Assembly (NCBI GenBank): GCA_963625685.1
Contig: CAVFTR010000003.1
Location: 1-64,000, forward strand
Direction: 5' to 3'
DNA: 64,000 nucleotides
Origin: F23-B02 sp963625685
GTDB taxonomy: Bacteria > Bacillota > Clostridia > Oscillospirales > Oscillospiraceae
Shown here in pieces: positions 24,993-33,046 of this stretch. Both the position numbers and the translations under genes were made by a program. The notes beneath the pieces are model-generated. The model had not been told where the DNA came from. It made no database searches and was given only the letters and a program-made list of their open reading frames with translations. How positions within the stretch are numbered: the first letter of the stretch is position 1; every line of letters begins with the position of its first letter.

Positions 24993-25617
24993 TTTCGTTC
25001 ACCCTTATATCGTACATTATAAGCAGTCTGCCGCTCCTGACGCCGATCTCCGCCTCCGGGGCGGCAAAGCTGTTGCTCACGCCGAGAGGAAAGCTGGAAC
25101 TTATCACGATATCGTTCGTCTCGTACTTAAGCCCCCTTATCGTAACGCCCTCGGCCCTGCCGTCGGGGCAGAAGACCGAAACGTCGCCCTCGCCCTCCAT
25201 GCGCAGCACGGAGCTCTCAATCGCCGTCCAGACGTAGCGCTCGCCGAACAGCCAGCCGCGCGCGCCGTGATCGAGAAGATACAGCAGCGCCTGCATATTC
25301 GCCATCGTATGGTCCGGCCGTCTGCCGCCGAGCCCGCCGTATATGTAAAAGCGCTTATAGCCCTTTTCAAGGCCGAGCTTTACGGCAAACATCGTGTCCG
25401 TATCGTCCTTCTCGACGGGGAGCTGCATGACGTTCGGATGCTTTGGCGCCTTACCGAGCGAGTCGAAGTCACCGAGCACGAGGTCGGGTATGATGCAGTT
25501 TTGCTCGCAGTACTCAAAGCCCGCGTCAGCGGCTATGACATAGTCGCTGTCGTCCGGCGCGTCGCGCAGGCCGAAAAAATCGCCCGCGCCGATTATATAA
25601 CATTCATGTCCGTTCAT
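24985..25617 (-). CDS. thiN: Thiamine diphosphokinase
   Basis: The protein has 210 residues from ATG 25617, chosen because GGAGG stands 6 bp upstream. Signatures of thiamine pyrophosphokinase are visible: IIGAGDF, AADAGFEYC, PDLVLGDFDSL, EKDDTDTMFAVKLGL and GGLGGRRPDHTMANMQ. It pyrophosphorylates thiamine with ATP to give TPP. Its product is the ligand of the riboswitch in front of thiT at 37823, so uptake and activation of thiamine are both encoded in the window. It overlaps mnmG by 8 bp. Confidence 0.9.
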   Translation of the reverse strand: MNGHECYIIGAGDFFGLRDAPDDSDYVIAADAGFEYCEQNCIIPDLVLGDFDSLGKAPKHPNVMQLPVEKDDTDTMFAVKLGLEKGYKRFYIYGGLGGRRPDHTMANMQALLYLLDHGARGWLFGERYVWTAIESSVLRMEGEGDVSVFCPDGRAEGVTIRGLKYETNDIVISSSFPLGVSNSFAAPEAEIGVRSGRLLIMYDIRVNEID

Positions 25618-25722
25618 GGCTGCCTCCGGAGTGTTTTTAACGATTAATAATACCACAGTTCGGCGCAAAATAAAAGCCCGCGCCGGATTAATATAAATAC
25701 ACATGTGAAAGGAAACAGAAAA

Positions 25723-26205
25723 ATGAAAAAAATCTTATCTTCAGTCATTGCGGCGGCGCTGCTGCTGGCGATCCTCACAGGCTGCTCGTCCGCTCCGGAA
25801 AAGGCGCTCACGAGCGCGCAGCTTGCCGCGGTCATCAATGAAAACGGCGGGGAAATGGCAAAGTACAACCCCGCGGCCGAGCTCGGCGGCGACAGCGCCG
25901 GCGAGCTGATGCAATGGCAGGGCTGGGACAAATCCTGCTTTGAGACCGGCGCGTTCTCCTTCTCGCTGATGAACGTTCAGGCGTACACGATAGCGGTCGT
26001 AAAGCCCGCCGCTGGGAAAAAGGACACGGTGCTCAAATATTTTGCCGACTATCAGGAGCAGATGAAGGCCAATTTCAACAATTACCTCGCCGACCAGTAC
26101 GAGGTCGCGAAAAACGCCGTGACCGAGGAGACAAACGGCTACATCGTCTTCGTCATGGCCGAAAACGCCGACAGCGTCGCCGCGGCCATAAAGGCCAAGC
26201 TCTGA
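25723..26205 (+). CDS. Putative lipoprotein, DUF4358-like
   Basis: The protein has 160 residues from ATG 25723 (AAAGGAAA upstream). The signal peptide ends L-T-G-C, with the lipidated Cys at about residue 19. The mature part resembles the DUF4358 family of clostridial lipoproteins, with a single compact domain whose helix carries ALTSAQLAAVI and a strand AYTIAVVKPAAGK. The function is unknown. It is divergent from thiN and has no close co-oriented neighbour upstream. Confidence 0.65.
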   Translation: MKKILSSVIAAALLLAILTGCSSAPEKALTSAQLAAVINENGGEMAKYNPAAELGGDSAGELMQWQGWDKSCFETGAFSFSLMNVQAYTIAVVKPAAGKKDTVLKYFADYQEQMKANFNNYLADQYEVAKNAVTEETNGYIVFVMAENADSVAAAIKAKL

Positions 26206-26236
26206 GGCAGGACGCTCCGCTGCGCGCAATTATGGT

Positions 26237-26265
26237 TTGACTTGCCACAGCTGCCGTGATATTAT
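26237..26265 (+). promoter_or_regulatory. Promoter of the pseudokinase-lectin gene
   Basis: TTGACT (26237-26242), 17-bp spacer, TATTAT (26260-26265) preceded by TG one base away. Confidence 0.65.
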
Positions 26266-26297
26266 GTAAATCAGCAAAAAATTGTTGGAGGTGCAGC

Positions 26298-27683
26298 ATG
26301 GCAGACAACACCGTGTTTGATCCGCAGAAGCTGCAAAGCGGCAATCTGGCCGACTGCGAGGAGCAGCAGGTACTCGAGCTTGCAAAGAAGCTCTGCCGCA
26401 TAGCCGCCGAGGAGTGCGGCGAGGACGGCTTCCGCGGCGGCATACGTCCGGGAAATATCTACGTTGCCGAGGACGGCCGCGTCGCGGTCGGAAGATCCGG
26501 AAGGAGCGGCGAGAACGGCTGGACGAAGCTCGAGCTCGAGTATCTCGCGCCGGAGGTGTTCTGGAACGGCGAGGAGAGCGCGGCGGCGGATGTGTATTCC
26601 ATCGCGCTGATCATGTACGCCGGACTCAACGACGGCAGGCTCCCCTTTGCCGAGGCCGCCGAGCAGAGCTCTGAAAAGCGCGCCTACGCGCTGCGCCGCC
26701 GCATGAGCGGCGACAGCTTCCCGATGCCGGAGGGCATTTCGGAAAAGCTCGCTGAGATATTGAAGCGCGCGCTGGCCTTCGAGCCGGAGCAGCGCTACGG
26801 CAGCCCATACGATATGCTCAGGGCGCTGTGGGATTACTGCGGCGACGAGCCCGAGGAGATAAAGCCGGTCTCCACGCCGCCCGAGGCCGAGCCTGTGAAA
26901 AAGCCCGAGCCGGAAAAAAAGCCCGGGCAGAGCAAAGAAAAGAAAAAGCCGGAGAAAAAGCCGGAGAAAAAGAAGGCGGCTCCCGCGCCGGAGCCGGTAA
27001 AAAAGCCGGCAGAAAAGGAAGAGCCGAAGCCGAAGCCCGCGGAGAAGGCGGAAGCGCCCGCAGCCGCGCCGGAAAAGAAGCCGGAGCGCACGATACACGA
27101 AAAACGCGCCGCCCGCCGCTCGGCGGCGGCCCTTGCGGTGATAGGTCTTCTGCTCGTCGGCGTAGGCCTTGCGGGCAGCGGCCTCGGCTTTACGACGCCG
27201 GCCGTGCAGACGCAGAACCCCGAAAAAACAGGGACGACGCCGGCCGTGCAGACGCAGAACCCCGAGCCTGACAATACTCCCTCGGACGTGCAGTACATGC
27301 TCTACACCGAGGACGTCAGCTGGGACGAGGCCGAGACGCAGTGCCGCTCGCTCGGCGGACACCTCGTGACGATAAAGGATCAGGCCGATTACGACCGCGT
27401 ATGCCATCTGCTTGCAGATTGCAGCGCGCAGTACGTCTGGATAGGCGCTTACCGCGACGGCGAGCAGCTCAAGTGGGCCGGCGGCGAAGACAGCGACTTC
27501 TGCCTCTGGGCGCAGGGCGAGCCCTCGCTTACAGACTCCTACGACGGCGCTGCCGAGAACTACATCATGCTCGTAAAGCAGTCTGACGGTACATGGCTTT
27601 ATAACGACAGCCGCGCAGACCCGTTGGCTCAGTATTCAAGCTTCTACAGCGGCAAGATAGCGTACATCTGCCAGCTTGGCTGA
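26298..27683 (+). CDS. Membrane-anchored pseudokinase fragment fused to a C-type lectin-like domain
   Basis: The protein has 461 residues from ATG 26298 (GGAGGTG upstream). Residues 20-185 look like the C-lobe of a Ser/Thr protein kinase: FRGGIRPGNIYV (45-56) stands where H-R-D-x-K-P-x-N is expected, then YLAPEVF, ADVYSIALIMYAGLNDGRLPF and a final ALAFEPEQRYGSPYDML. The catalytic Asp is G48, DFG is lost and no N-lobe precedes it, so it is probably inactive. A Pro/Lys/Glu-rich linker (about 190-272), one membrane helix (about 276-298), a 14-residue tandem repeat and a C-terminal C-type-lectin-like domain (about 331-461, WDEAETQCRSLGGHLVTI...YICQLG) follow. The kinase part should be cytoplasmic and the lectin part outside. 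Confidence 0.78.
   Translation: MADNTVFDPQKLQSGNLADCEEQQVLELAKKLCRIAAEECGEDGFRGGIRPGNIYVAEDGRVAVGRSGRSGENGWTKLELEYLAPEVFWNGEESAAADVYSIALIMYAGLNDGRLPFAEAAEQSSEKRAYALRRRMSGDSFPMPEGISEKLAEILKRALAFEPEQRYGSPYDMLRALWDYCGDEPEEIKPVSTPPEAEPVKKPEPEKKPGQSKEKKKPEKKPEKKKAAPAPEPVKKPAEKEEPKPKPAEKAEAPAAAPEKKPERTIHEKRAARRSAAALAVIGLLLVGVGLAGSGLGFTTPAVQTQNPEKTGTTPAVQTQNPEPDNTPSDVQYMLYTEDVSWDEAETQCRSLGGHLVTIKDQADYDRVCHLLADCSAQYVWIGAYRDGEQLKWAGGEDSDFCLWAQGEPSLTDSYDGAAENYIMLVKQSDGTWLYNDSRADPLAQYSSFYSGKIAYICQLG
27192..27265 (+). repeat. Short in-frame tandem repeat in the pseudokinase-lectin gene
   Basis: A 32-bp unit occurs twice with a period of 42 bp (14 codons). It encodes T-T-P-A-V-Q-T-Q-N-P-E just after the membrane helix, in the stalk of the external domain. 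Confidence 0.9.
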
Positions 27684-27686
27684 TGC

Positions 27687-27718
27687 AAGAAAGCTCCCCC
27701 GACAGGGGGAGCTTTCTT
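27687..27718 (+). terminator. Intrinsic terminator after the pseudokinase-lectin gene
   Basis: AAGAAAGCTCCCCC pairs with GGGGGAGCTTTCTT across GACA. Confidence 0.85.
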
Positions 27719-27727
27719 GACGCGCTG

Positions 27728-27758
27728 AAAAAGGGGCAGCCGAAAGGCTGCCCCAAAA
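27728..27758 (-). terminator. Intrinsic terminator after the NSS transporter gene
   Basis: On the minus strand GGGGCAGCC-TTTC-GGCTGCCCC is followed by TTTTT. Confidence 0.85.
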
Positions 27759-27777
27759 TCTCATGTTATGTTGCGGT

Positions 27778-29334
27778 TTAGAAGAAGTCTGTGATCTGTG
27801 CGTACAGAACGAAGGCCATGCCGAGCGGAGTGATGAGCTTGTAGCAGATGTTGAAGAAGGTCCTGCCCCAGAACTTGTGTCCGGCCTGCTCACATTCCTC
27901 GACAACGAGGTCGAGCTTCCAGACCCAGCCGATGAGGAAGGCCATGATCATTGCGCCGAGAGGCATCATGATGCCCTCGGAAAGCATGTCGTAGAAGTCG
28001 AGCCAGTCGCCGTTCCAGGTCTTTGCGGTGTTGAGGTAATAGGTCTCGGATGCGTCGAATGCCGCGTCAGCCGCGACCTTTGAGTAAATTCCGTCGTCAC
28101 CCTTGACATAATAGTCGGTGTCTGCGGCAAACTCGGAGATGTCTCCGGCCTCCGCCCAGTGCATGCCGAGAACGTCGGCCGGGTTGCCTATCGCAGCGCC
28201 GCCGTTGGTGCCGGCGCCCAGACCGTCAAGGCAGGTGGGCAGGCAGAATACGAAGATGATGACTGCGCAGAGGATGGCGTACTTTTTGCGTCCGGGAGCC
28301 TTGCCCTCTGCAACGTTCTGGTCGACCTTGAAGGAGGTGATGACCTCAAGCAGGGAGAAGGACGAGGAGATGGCTGCGATGAAGACGAGGGAGTAGAACA
28401 GGAAGCCCATGATGTTGCCGACGTAGCCCATCTTCTCAAAGACGATCTGCATGGACAGGAACAGCAGTCCCGGGCCGGAGCTGGTCTCGCCGCCGAGGAA
28501 GGCGTAGCAGGCGGGCATGACGATCATGCCGGCCATGATAGCGACGAGGGTATCGCAGATAACGACGATGACTGCGTTCTTCTGGAGATTCTCCTGCTTT
28601 TTCAGGTAGGAGCCGTAGTTGATCATGGCGCCCATGCCGAGGGACAGTGAGAAGAACATCTGTCCGGCGGCGGTCTTCAGAACCTTGCCGAAGTCCTCCT
28701 TCAGAGGCTCGAGGTTCCAGCCGAACATGAACTTGTAGCCGCCCATTGCGCCGGGCTGAACAGCGACGTAGACGATGACGATCAGGAGCATGACGAACAG
28801 TGCGGGCATACCGATCTTGCAGAAGTTCTCGATGCCCTGCTCAACGCCGGCTGCGACTATGTATGCGTTCATTGCGATGAAGACCGCCGTCCAGAGGATC
28901 ATCTGGCCGCCGTTCATGATGAAGCTGCCGAAGAAGGTGGAGATGTCATCCGTGCCCCAGGTGTTCCAGCCGAAGATGGCGGTCAGGTAGCCGAGTGCGT
29001 AACGGGTGACCATGCCGCCGAGGACGAAGTAGAAGCACAGGACGAGGAAGGGACAGAGGACTGCCATATAGCCGAGCCATGTGAACTTCTTGCTGAGCTT
29101 GCGGTAGGCCGCGACAGGGCTCAGGCCTGTCTTACGACCGATGGTGAATTCGCCGACCATAACGGCGAGTCCGACGAAGACTGCGAGAACGAGGTACACG
29201 ATCAGGAAGGCGAAGCCGCCGTTACTGCCCATCTTGTACGGGAAGCCCCAGATGTTGCCCAGGCCGACGGCGGAGCCGATGGCGGCCATAAGGAAACCAA
29301 AGTTGGAGCCAAATGTTGCGCGATTGTTTTCCAT
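27778..29334 (-). CDS. Sodium-dependent neurotransmitter:sodium symporter (NSS) family transporter
   Basis: The protein has 518 residues and a LeuT fold with 11-12 helices. Its first helix, FGFLMAAIGSAVGLGNIWGFPYKMGSNGGFAFL, is the NSS signature that forms the sodium and substrate sites. It probably imports an amino acid or related amine with sodium. About 60 residues (about 395-455) between late helices form an extra polar loop, AADTDYYVKGDDGIYSKVAA and ETYYLN, rich in Tyr and Asp. GGAGA precedes the ATG. It is transcribed alone, with terminators on both sides. Confidence 0.9.
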   Translation of the reverse strand: MENNRATFGSNFGFLMAAIGSAVGLGNIWGFPYKMGSNGGFAFLIVYLVLAVFVGLAVMVGEFTIGRKTGLSPVAAYRKLSKKFTWLGYMAVLCPFLVLCFYFVLGGMVTRYALGYLTAIFGWNTWGTDDISTFFGSFIMNGGQMILWTAVFIAMNAYIVAAGVEQGIENFCKIGMPALFVMLLIVIVYVAVQPGAMGGYKFMFGWNLEPLKEDFGKVLKTAAGQMFFSLSLGMGAMINYGSYLKKQENLQKNAVIVVICDTLVAIMAGMIVMPACYAFLGGETSSGPGLLFLSMQIVFEKMGYVGNIMGFLFYSLVFIAAISSSFSLLEVITSFKVDQNVAEGKAPGRKKYAILCAVIIFVFCLPTCLDGLGAGTNGGAAIGNPADVLGMHWAEAGDISEFAADTDYYVKGDDGIYSKVAADAAFDASETYYLNTAKTWNGDWLDFYDMLSEGIMMPLGAMIMAFLIGWVWKLDLVVEECEQAGHKFWGRTFFNICYKLITPLGMAFVLYAQITDFF

Positions 29335-29372
29335 AACTTTCTCTCCTTTATAAAAGTGCTTTCGCTGAGTCT

Positions 29373-29400
29373 ATTGTATCTGTTAAAAAGTTGATTACAA
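29373..29400 (-). promoter_or_regulatory. Possible promoter of the NSS gene
   Basis: On the minus strand TTGTAA (29395-29400), 16-bp spacer, TACAAT (29373-29378), about 40 bp before the start codon. Confidence 0.45.
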
Positions 29401-29739
29401 GCCCTTTACGCGGAAATTAACTCGTTCTTAACACGTATTAATAATCTCTTTATATAAATTTATGCGATTTGCTGCAAAAATGGCAATAGTTTGTTCATAA
29501 GCATGGTAAAAATAGCTCGAAAATGCCTTTATTGAACTGTTGTTTGTTAACAAATAGTCCAAAATCGCGTTAATTATCTTAGCGGTTTTAAGCTTGAGAA
29601 AGCGGCTTTTGCTATAAGTTTCGTTAATATGCATATTATTAAAATGTATAGAACACCCGCCCCGGCATTTGGAAATCATAAAGACGCGGAGCAATAAAAA
29701 GAAGCCGGGCTGCGCGTCTGATACCGGCACGGAACATAT
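29401..29739. other. Intergenic region without a convincing gene
   Basis: This roughly 340-bp stretch is markedly more A/T-rich than the genes. It holds only an implausible 100-codon minus-strand frame (29428-29730) without a ribosome-binding site or family pattern. Near its right end, AGACGCG (29682-29688), GCCGG (29704-29708), CGCGTCT (29713-29719) and CCGGC (29724-29728) interleave in the order of an H-type pseudoknot, followed by a strong terminator hairpin. A short non-coding transcript is possible, but I found no good promoter for it. Confidence 0.4.
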
Positions 29740-29771
29740 AAAAACAGCGTACCGAACGGTACGCTGTTTTT
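29740..29771. terminator. Bidirectional terminator downstream of the antiporter gene
   Basis: AAAACAGCGTACC pairs with GGTACGCTGTTTT across GAAC, with A- and T-runs on both sides. Confidence 0.85.
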
Positions 29772-29793
29772 CTATATTTAAATATGTAGTCGC

Positions 29794-31032
29794 TCAGACG
29801 TGGGACGGCACGCCGTTCGGGTCCGCCGCGTCCGCGTTCGTGAGCTCGCCGGGCTCGGTGTTGTCCGCGGTCGGGCGCTTCATGCCGACCTTCAGCAGCA
29901 GCGGAGTCACGAGCGTGGTCACGATGACCATCAGAACGACGGCGGGGAACATGGTGCCGGAGATAAGGCCCGCCATGCTGCCCTTCTGGGCGACGATGAG
30001 CGCGACCTCACCGCGGGATACCATGCCGAGGCCGATGGAGACCGAGTCGTAGGTCTTAAAGCCCGTGAGCCTTGCGCCGATGCCGCAGCCGATGATCTTG
30101 GTGATGATCGCGACGACGGTGAGGGTCACGGCAAAGAGGATGAGGGTGCCGTCAAGTCCGGCAAGCTCTGTTTTTATGCCGATGGAGGCAAAGAATATGG
30201 GGGAGAAGAGCATGTAGCTCATGGTGTTGATACGCTTGACGATGTAGGTGCGCGTCTCGCTGTGGTCGCTGAGCATGAGGCCGGCGAAGTATGCGCCGGT
30301 GATGTCGGCGATGCCGAAGAAGTGCTCGGAGACGAAGCTGAGGATGAAGCAGAAGGCCAGCGCATAGATGGCGATACGCCTGTGATTGCCCCAGATCCTC
30401 GCGCGCAGATGCGCGAAGGCCTTGCGGATGATGACGGCGATCACGGCAAGGCAGATGAAGTATGCGATGATGCGGATGAAAATGGTCATCGGCTGAACAG
30501 TGGAGTCGGTAAAGCCTGTGAGCACGGTCAGTACGATGATGCCGAGCACGTCGTCGATGACGGCGGCGGCCATGATGGCCGTGCCGACGCGGCTCTTGAG
30601 CTTGCCCATCTCGCGCAGGGTCTCGACCGTGATGGAAACGGAGGTCGCCGTCAGAACGACGCCTATAAACGCGGCCTTGAGCATGCGAAGGCTGTCCGGC
30701 TCGCTGTTGAACAGCAGATAGCAGCCCGCGCCGCCGAGGAAGGGCACGATAACACCGATGGTCGCGATGATGAAGGCCGAAAGGCCGGTGTGCCTGAGCT
30801 CCTGCACGTCGGTATCGAGGCCAGCGGTGAACATCAGTATTATGACGCCGATCTCGGCAGTTTTAATAAGAAAGTCGGACTCGCCGATGAGGCCGAAGCA
30901 GCTCGGTCCGAGCAGAAGACCCGCGATCAGCGCGCCGACGACCTGCGGCATGTTGACCTTTTCGCTGACAAGACCGAGCACCTTGGTCGAAAGCATGATC
31001 AGCGCGATCACGATCAGAAAGCTGTAATCCAT
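29794..31032 (-). CDS. Monovalent cation:proton antiporter, CPA2 (KefB/NapA-like) family
   Basis: The protein has 412 residues from ATG 31032, preceded by GGGGGAA; a longer in-frame start would add a non-conserved tail. It has about 12 hydrophobic helices. PQVVGALIAGLLLGP near residue 33 is the family signature, and AAAVIDDVLGIIVL holds the paired Asp residues of the transport site. No RCK/TrkA-N domain follows. It would exchange Na+ or K+ for protons. The gene stands alone and is divergent from the rrf2 operon. Confidence 0.88.
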   Translation of the reverse strand: MDYSFLIVIALIMLSTKVLGLVSEKVNMPQVVGALIAGLLLGPSCFGLIGESDFLIKTAEIGVIILMFTAGLDTDVQELRHTGLSAFIIATIGVIVPFLGGAGCYLLFNSEPDSLRMLKAAFIGVVLTATSVSITVETLREMGKLKSRVGTAIMAAAVIDDVLGIIVLTVLTGFTDSTVQPMTIFIRIIAYFICLAVIAVIIRKAFAHLRARIWGNHRRIAIYALAFCFILSFVSEHFFGIADITGAYFAGLMLSDHSETRTYIVKRINTMSYMLFSPIFFASIGIKTELAGLDGTLILFAVTLTVVAIITKIIGCGIGARLTGFKTYDSVSIGLGMVSRGEVALIVAQKGSMAGLISGTMFPAVVLMVIVTTLVTPLLLKVGMKRPTADNTEPGELTNADAADPNGVPSHV

Positions 31033-31257
31033 ATAAAAATTCCCCCAAATTGCACAAAAGATAATTAAAAAAACCACAATCCTGAGACATATTCCCCAAG
31101 CGGCATAGCGGATTTTACGCGCTTTTTCATAAAAATGCAAGTTAATTTTTCGGCCCGGTGATGAACAAAATTTATGCGGTCATTACTTTAACGCATAGCA
31201 CCGCCGCTGTGCGAAAAATGCACGATGAAAACCGGACAAACAGTCGAATATGCACTT

Positions 31258-31311
31258 TAATTCCTACGAAGAAAGTGGTATATTAATATCACATTATAAA
31301 AATAGGAATTA
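31258..31311. promoter_or_regulatory. Operator-like inverted repeat in front of the rrf2 gene
   Basis: TAATTCCTA (31258-31266) and TAGGAATTA (31303-31311) are exact reverse complements. They flank an A/T-rich stretch with the palindrome ATATTAATAT and a probable -10. Autoregulation by the Rrf2 protein is plausible but inferred. Confidence 0.45.
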
Positions 31312-31324
31312 CGGAGGTGATGTG

Positions 31325-31750
31325 ATGAACGTTACCAGCAAGGGACGCTATGCCCTGCGCATAATGATCGATCTTGCCCAGCACATGGACGAGGGCTTCA
31401 TATCGCTCAAAACCGTGTCCGAGCGCACGGAGCTTTCCATGAAGTATCTCGAAATGATAGTAGGGAACCTCAAAAAGGCGGAGCTCGTGCAGAGCTCGCG
31501 CGGCAAGGAGGGCGGCTATAAGCTCGTCAAGGACCCGAAGGATTACAGCATAGGAGAGATACTCAGGTGCATGGAGGACAATCTCGCGCCGGTGGCCTGC
31601 ATAAAGGAGGGCGAGATACAGTGCGATCACTCCGGCGGCTGCCTGACCGTGCCGATGTGGAAGGAGCTTGACGATATAACAAACGCCTATCTCGATACGG
31701 TGAGCCTCGAGGACCTGCTCACGGGCGAAAAATGGCGAAAAAAGACTTGA
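31325..31750 (+). CDS. Rrf2 family transcriptional regulator (IscR/CymR-like)
   Basis: The protein has 141 residues from ATG 31325 with GGAGGTGAT upstream. The winged helix is typical: MNVTSKGRYALRIMIDLA, then TELSMKYLEMIVGNLKKAELVQSSRGKEGGY. Three cysteines near the C-terminus, C-x7-C-x5-C in VACIKEGEIQCDHSGGC, could bind an Fe-S cluster as in IscR. It lies directly upstream of iscS-iscU, the standard place for the regulator of Fe-S assembly. CymR, a cysteine-responsive relative, is the main alternative. Confidence 0.88.
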   Translation: MNVTSKGRYALRIMIDLAQHMDEGFISLKTVSERTELSMKYLEMIVGNLKKAELVQSSRGKEGGYKLVKDPKDYSIGEILRCMEDNLAPVACIKEGEIQCDHSGGCLTVPMWKELDDITNAYLDTVSLEDLLTGEKWRKKT

Positions 31751-31775
31751 CTTGAAGCAGACGGGGTGCTACAAT
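31747..31775 (+). promoter_or_regulatory. Internal promoter of iscS-iscU
   Basis: TTGACT (31747-31752), 17-bp spacer, TACAAT (31770-31775). It overlaps the end of the rrf2 gene. Confidence 0.7.
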
Positions 31776-31776
31776 C

Positions 31777-31793
31777 CCTATAGAATTTATAGG
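31777..31793. promoter_or_regulatory. Operator-like palindrome at the iscS start site
   Basis: CCTATA (31777-31782), five bases, TATAGG (31788-31793), a perfect dyad placed on the predicted transcription start of the iscS promoter. A repressor bound here would block initiation; the Rrf2 product is the obvious candidate. Confidence 0.55.
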
Positions 31794-31819
31794 ATATACA
31801 AAGTGAAAGGAAGATAAAA

Positions 31820-33007
31820 ATGTTCGTATACGCAGATAACGCAGCTACCACCTGCGTCAGCAAGACCGCGCTTGACGCGATGATGCCCTATCTCACCTCG
31901 CAGTACGGCAATCCCTCGAGCCTGTACGCCTTTGCTCAGGAGGCAAAGGAGGCGCTCGAAGGCGCAAGAAAGACCGTTGCCGACATAATCGGCGCGCAGC
32001 CCAAGGAGATATACTTCACCTCCGGCGGCTCCGAGGCGGACAATCAGGCCATAGTTTCCATGGCCAAGGTCGGCGCGCTCAAGGGCAAAAAGCATCTCAT
32101 CTCCACGAAGTTTGAGCATCATGCGGTGCTGCATACGCTCAAGAAGCTCGAAAAGGAGGGCTTTGAGGTAACGCTGCTGGACGTTCACGAGGACGGCGTC
32201 GTGCGCCTTGAGGACCTTGAGGCCGCGGTCCGCGAGGACACCGCGCTCGTCACCATCATGTTTGCAAACAACGAGATCGGCACCGTTCAGCCCATTAAGG
32301 AGATCGGTGAGCTCTGCCGCGCAAGAAAGATACCCTTCCACACCGACGCCGTCCAGGCGGCCGGCCACATGCCGATAAACGTCGGGGAGATGAACATTGA
32401 CCTTCTGAGCATGTCCGGACACAAGTTCCACGCTCCCAAGGGCGTAGGCGTTCTGTACGCGAAGACCGGCATGCCCCTGTTCAACATCATCGAGGGCGGC
32501 GCTCAGGAGCGCGGCAAGCGCGCCGGTACGGAGAATATCCCCGGCATCGTCGCTCTGGCGGCGGCGCTCAAGGAGAGCGTCGACAATATGGAGGCCAACA
32601 CCGCGAAGATAGTTCCCATGCGCGACAAGCTCTTTGCGGAGCTCAGCAAGATACCCCATTCCAAGATAAACGGCTCGCTCGAGCATCACGTTCCCGGCAC
32701 GGTGAACATGTGCTTTGAGGGCATCGAGGGCGAGAGCCTGCTGCTCCTGCTCGACGCCAAGGGCGTCTGCGCCTCGTCCGGCTCTGCCTGCACCTCCGGC
32801 TCGCTCGACCCCAGCCATGTTCTGCTCTCTCTCGGCCTGCCTCACGAGGTCGCGCACGGCTCGCTGCGCCTGTCGATAGGCGAGTACAATACGATGGAGG
32901 AGATCGACCACATCATCAAGGTCGTCCCCGAGGTCGTGTCCTACCTGCGCGATATCTCCCCTGTGTGGGAGGAGCTCGAAAACGGTACGAAGAAGCATCT
33001 CATTTAA
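31820..33007 (+). CDS. iscS: Cysteine desulfurase (NifS/IscS family)
   Basis: The protein has 395 residues. YADNAATT at the N-terminus, FTSGGSEADNQAI, EHHAVL, PLP lysine K202 in SGHKFHAPKG and the mobile-loop cysteine C324 in SSGSACTSGSLDPSHVL are all present. It takes sulfur from cysteine as a persulfide and hands it to IscU and probably to MnmA. The 1188-bp gene lies 69 bp after the rrf2 gene with its own promoter, and iscU follows 39 bp downstream. Confidence 0.95.
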   Translation: MFVYADNAATTCVSKTALDAMMPYLTSQYGNPSSLYAFAQEAKEALEGARKTVADIIGAQPKEIYFTSGGSEADNQAIVSMAKVGALKGKKHLISTKFEHHAVLHTLKKLEKEGFEVTLLDVHEDGVVRLEDLEAAVREDTALVTIMFANNEIGTVQPIKEIGELCRARKIPFHTDAVQAAGHMPINVGEMNIDLLSMSGHKFHAPKGVGVLYAKTGMPLFNIIEGGAQERGKRAGTENIPGIVALAAALKESVDNMEANTAKIVPMRDKLFAELSKIPHSKINGSLEHHVPGTVNMCFEGIEGESLLLLLDAKGVCASSGSACTSGSLDPSHVLLSLGLPHEVAHGSLRLSIGEYNTMEEIDHIIKVVPEVVSYLRDISPVWEELENGTKKHLI

Positions 33008-33046
33008 TAAACAACACAGCGTGAAATAATAGGAGGAACTTAAATC

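Noticed and set aside
29428..29730. 100-codon minus-strand frame in an A/T-rich gap
   Set aside because: No ribosome-binding site, atypical composition and no recognisable family.
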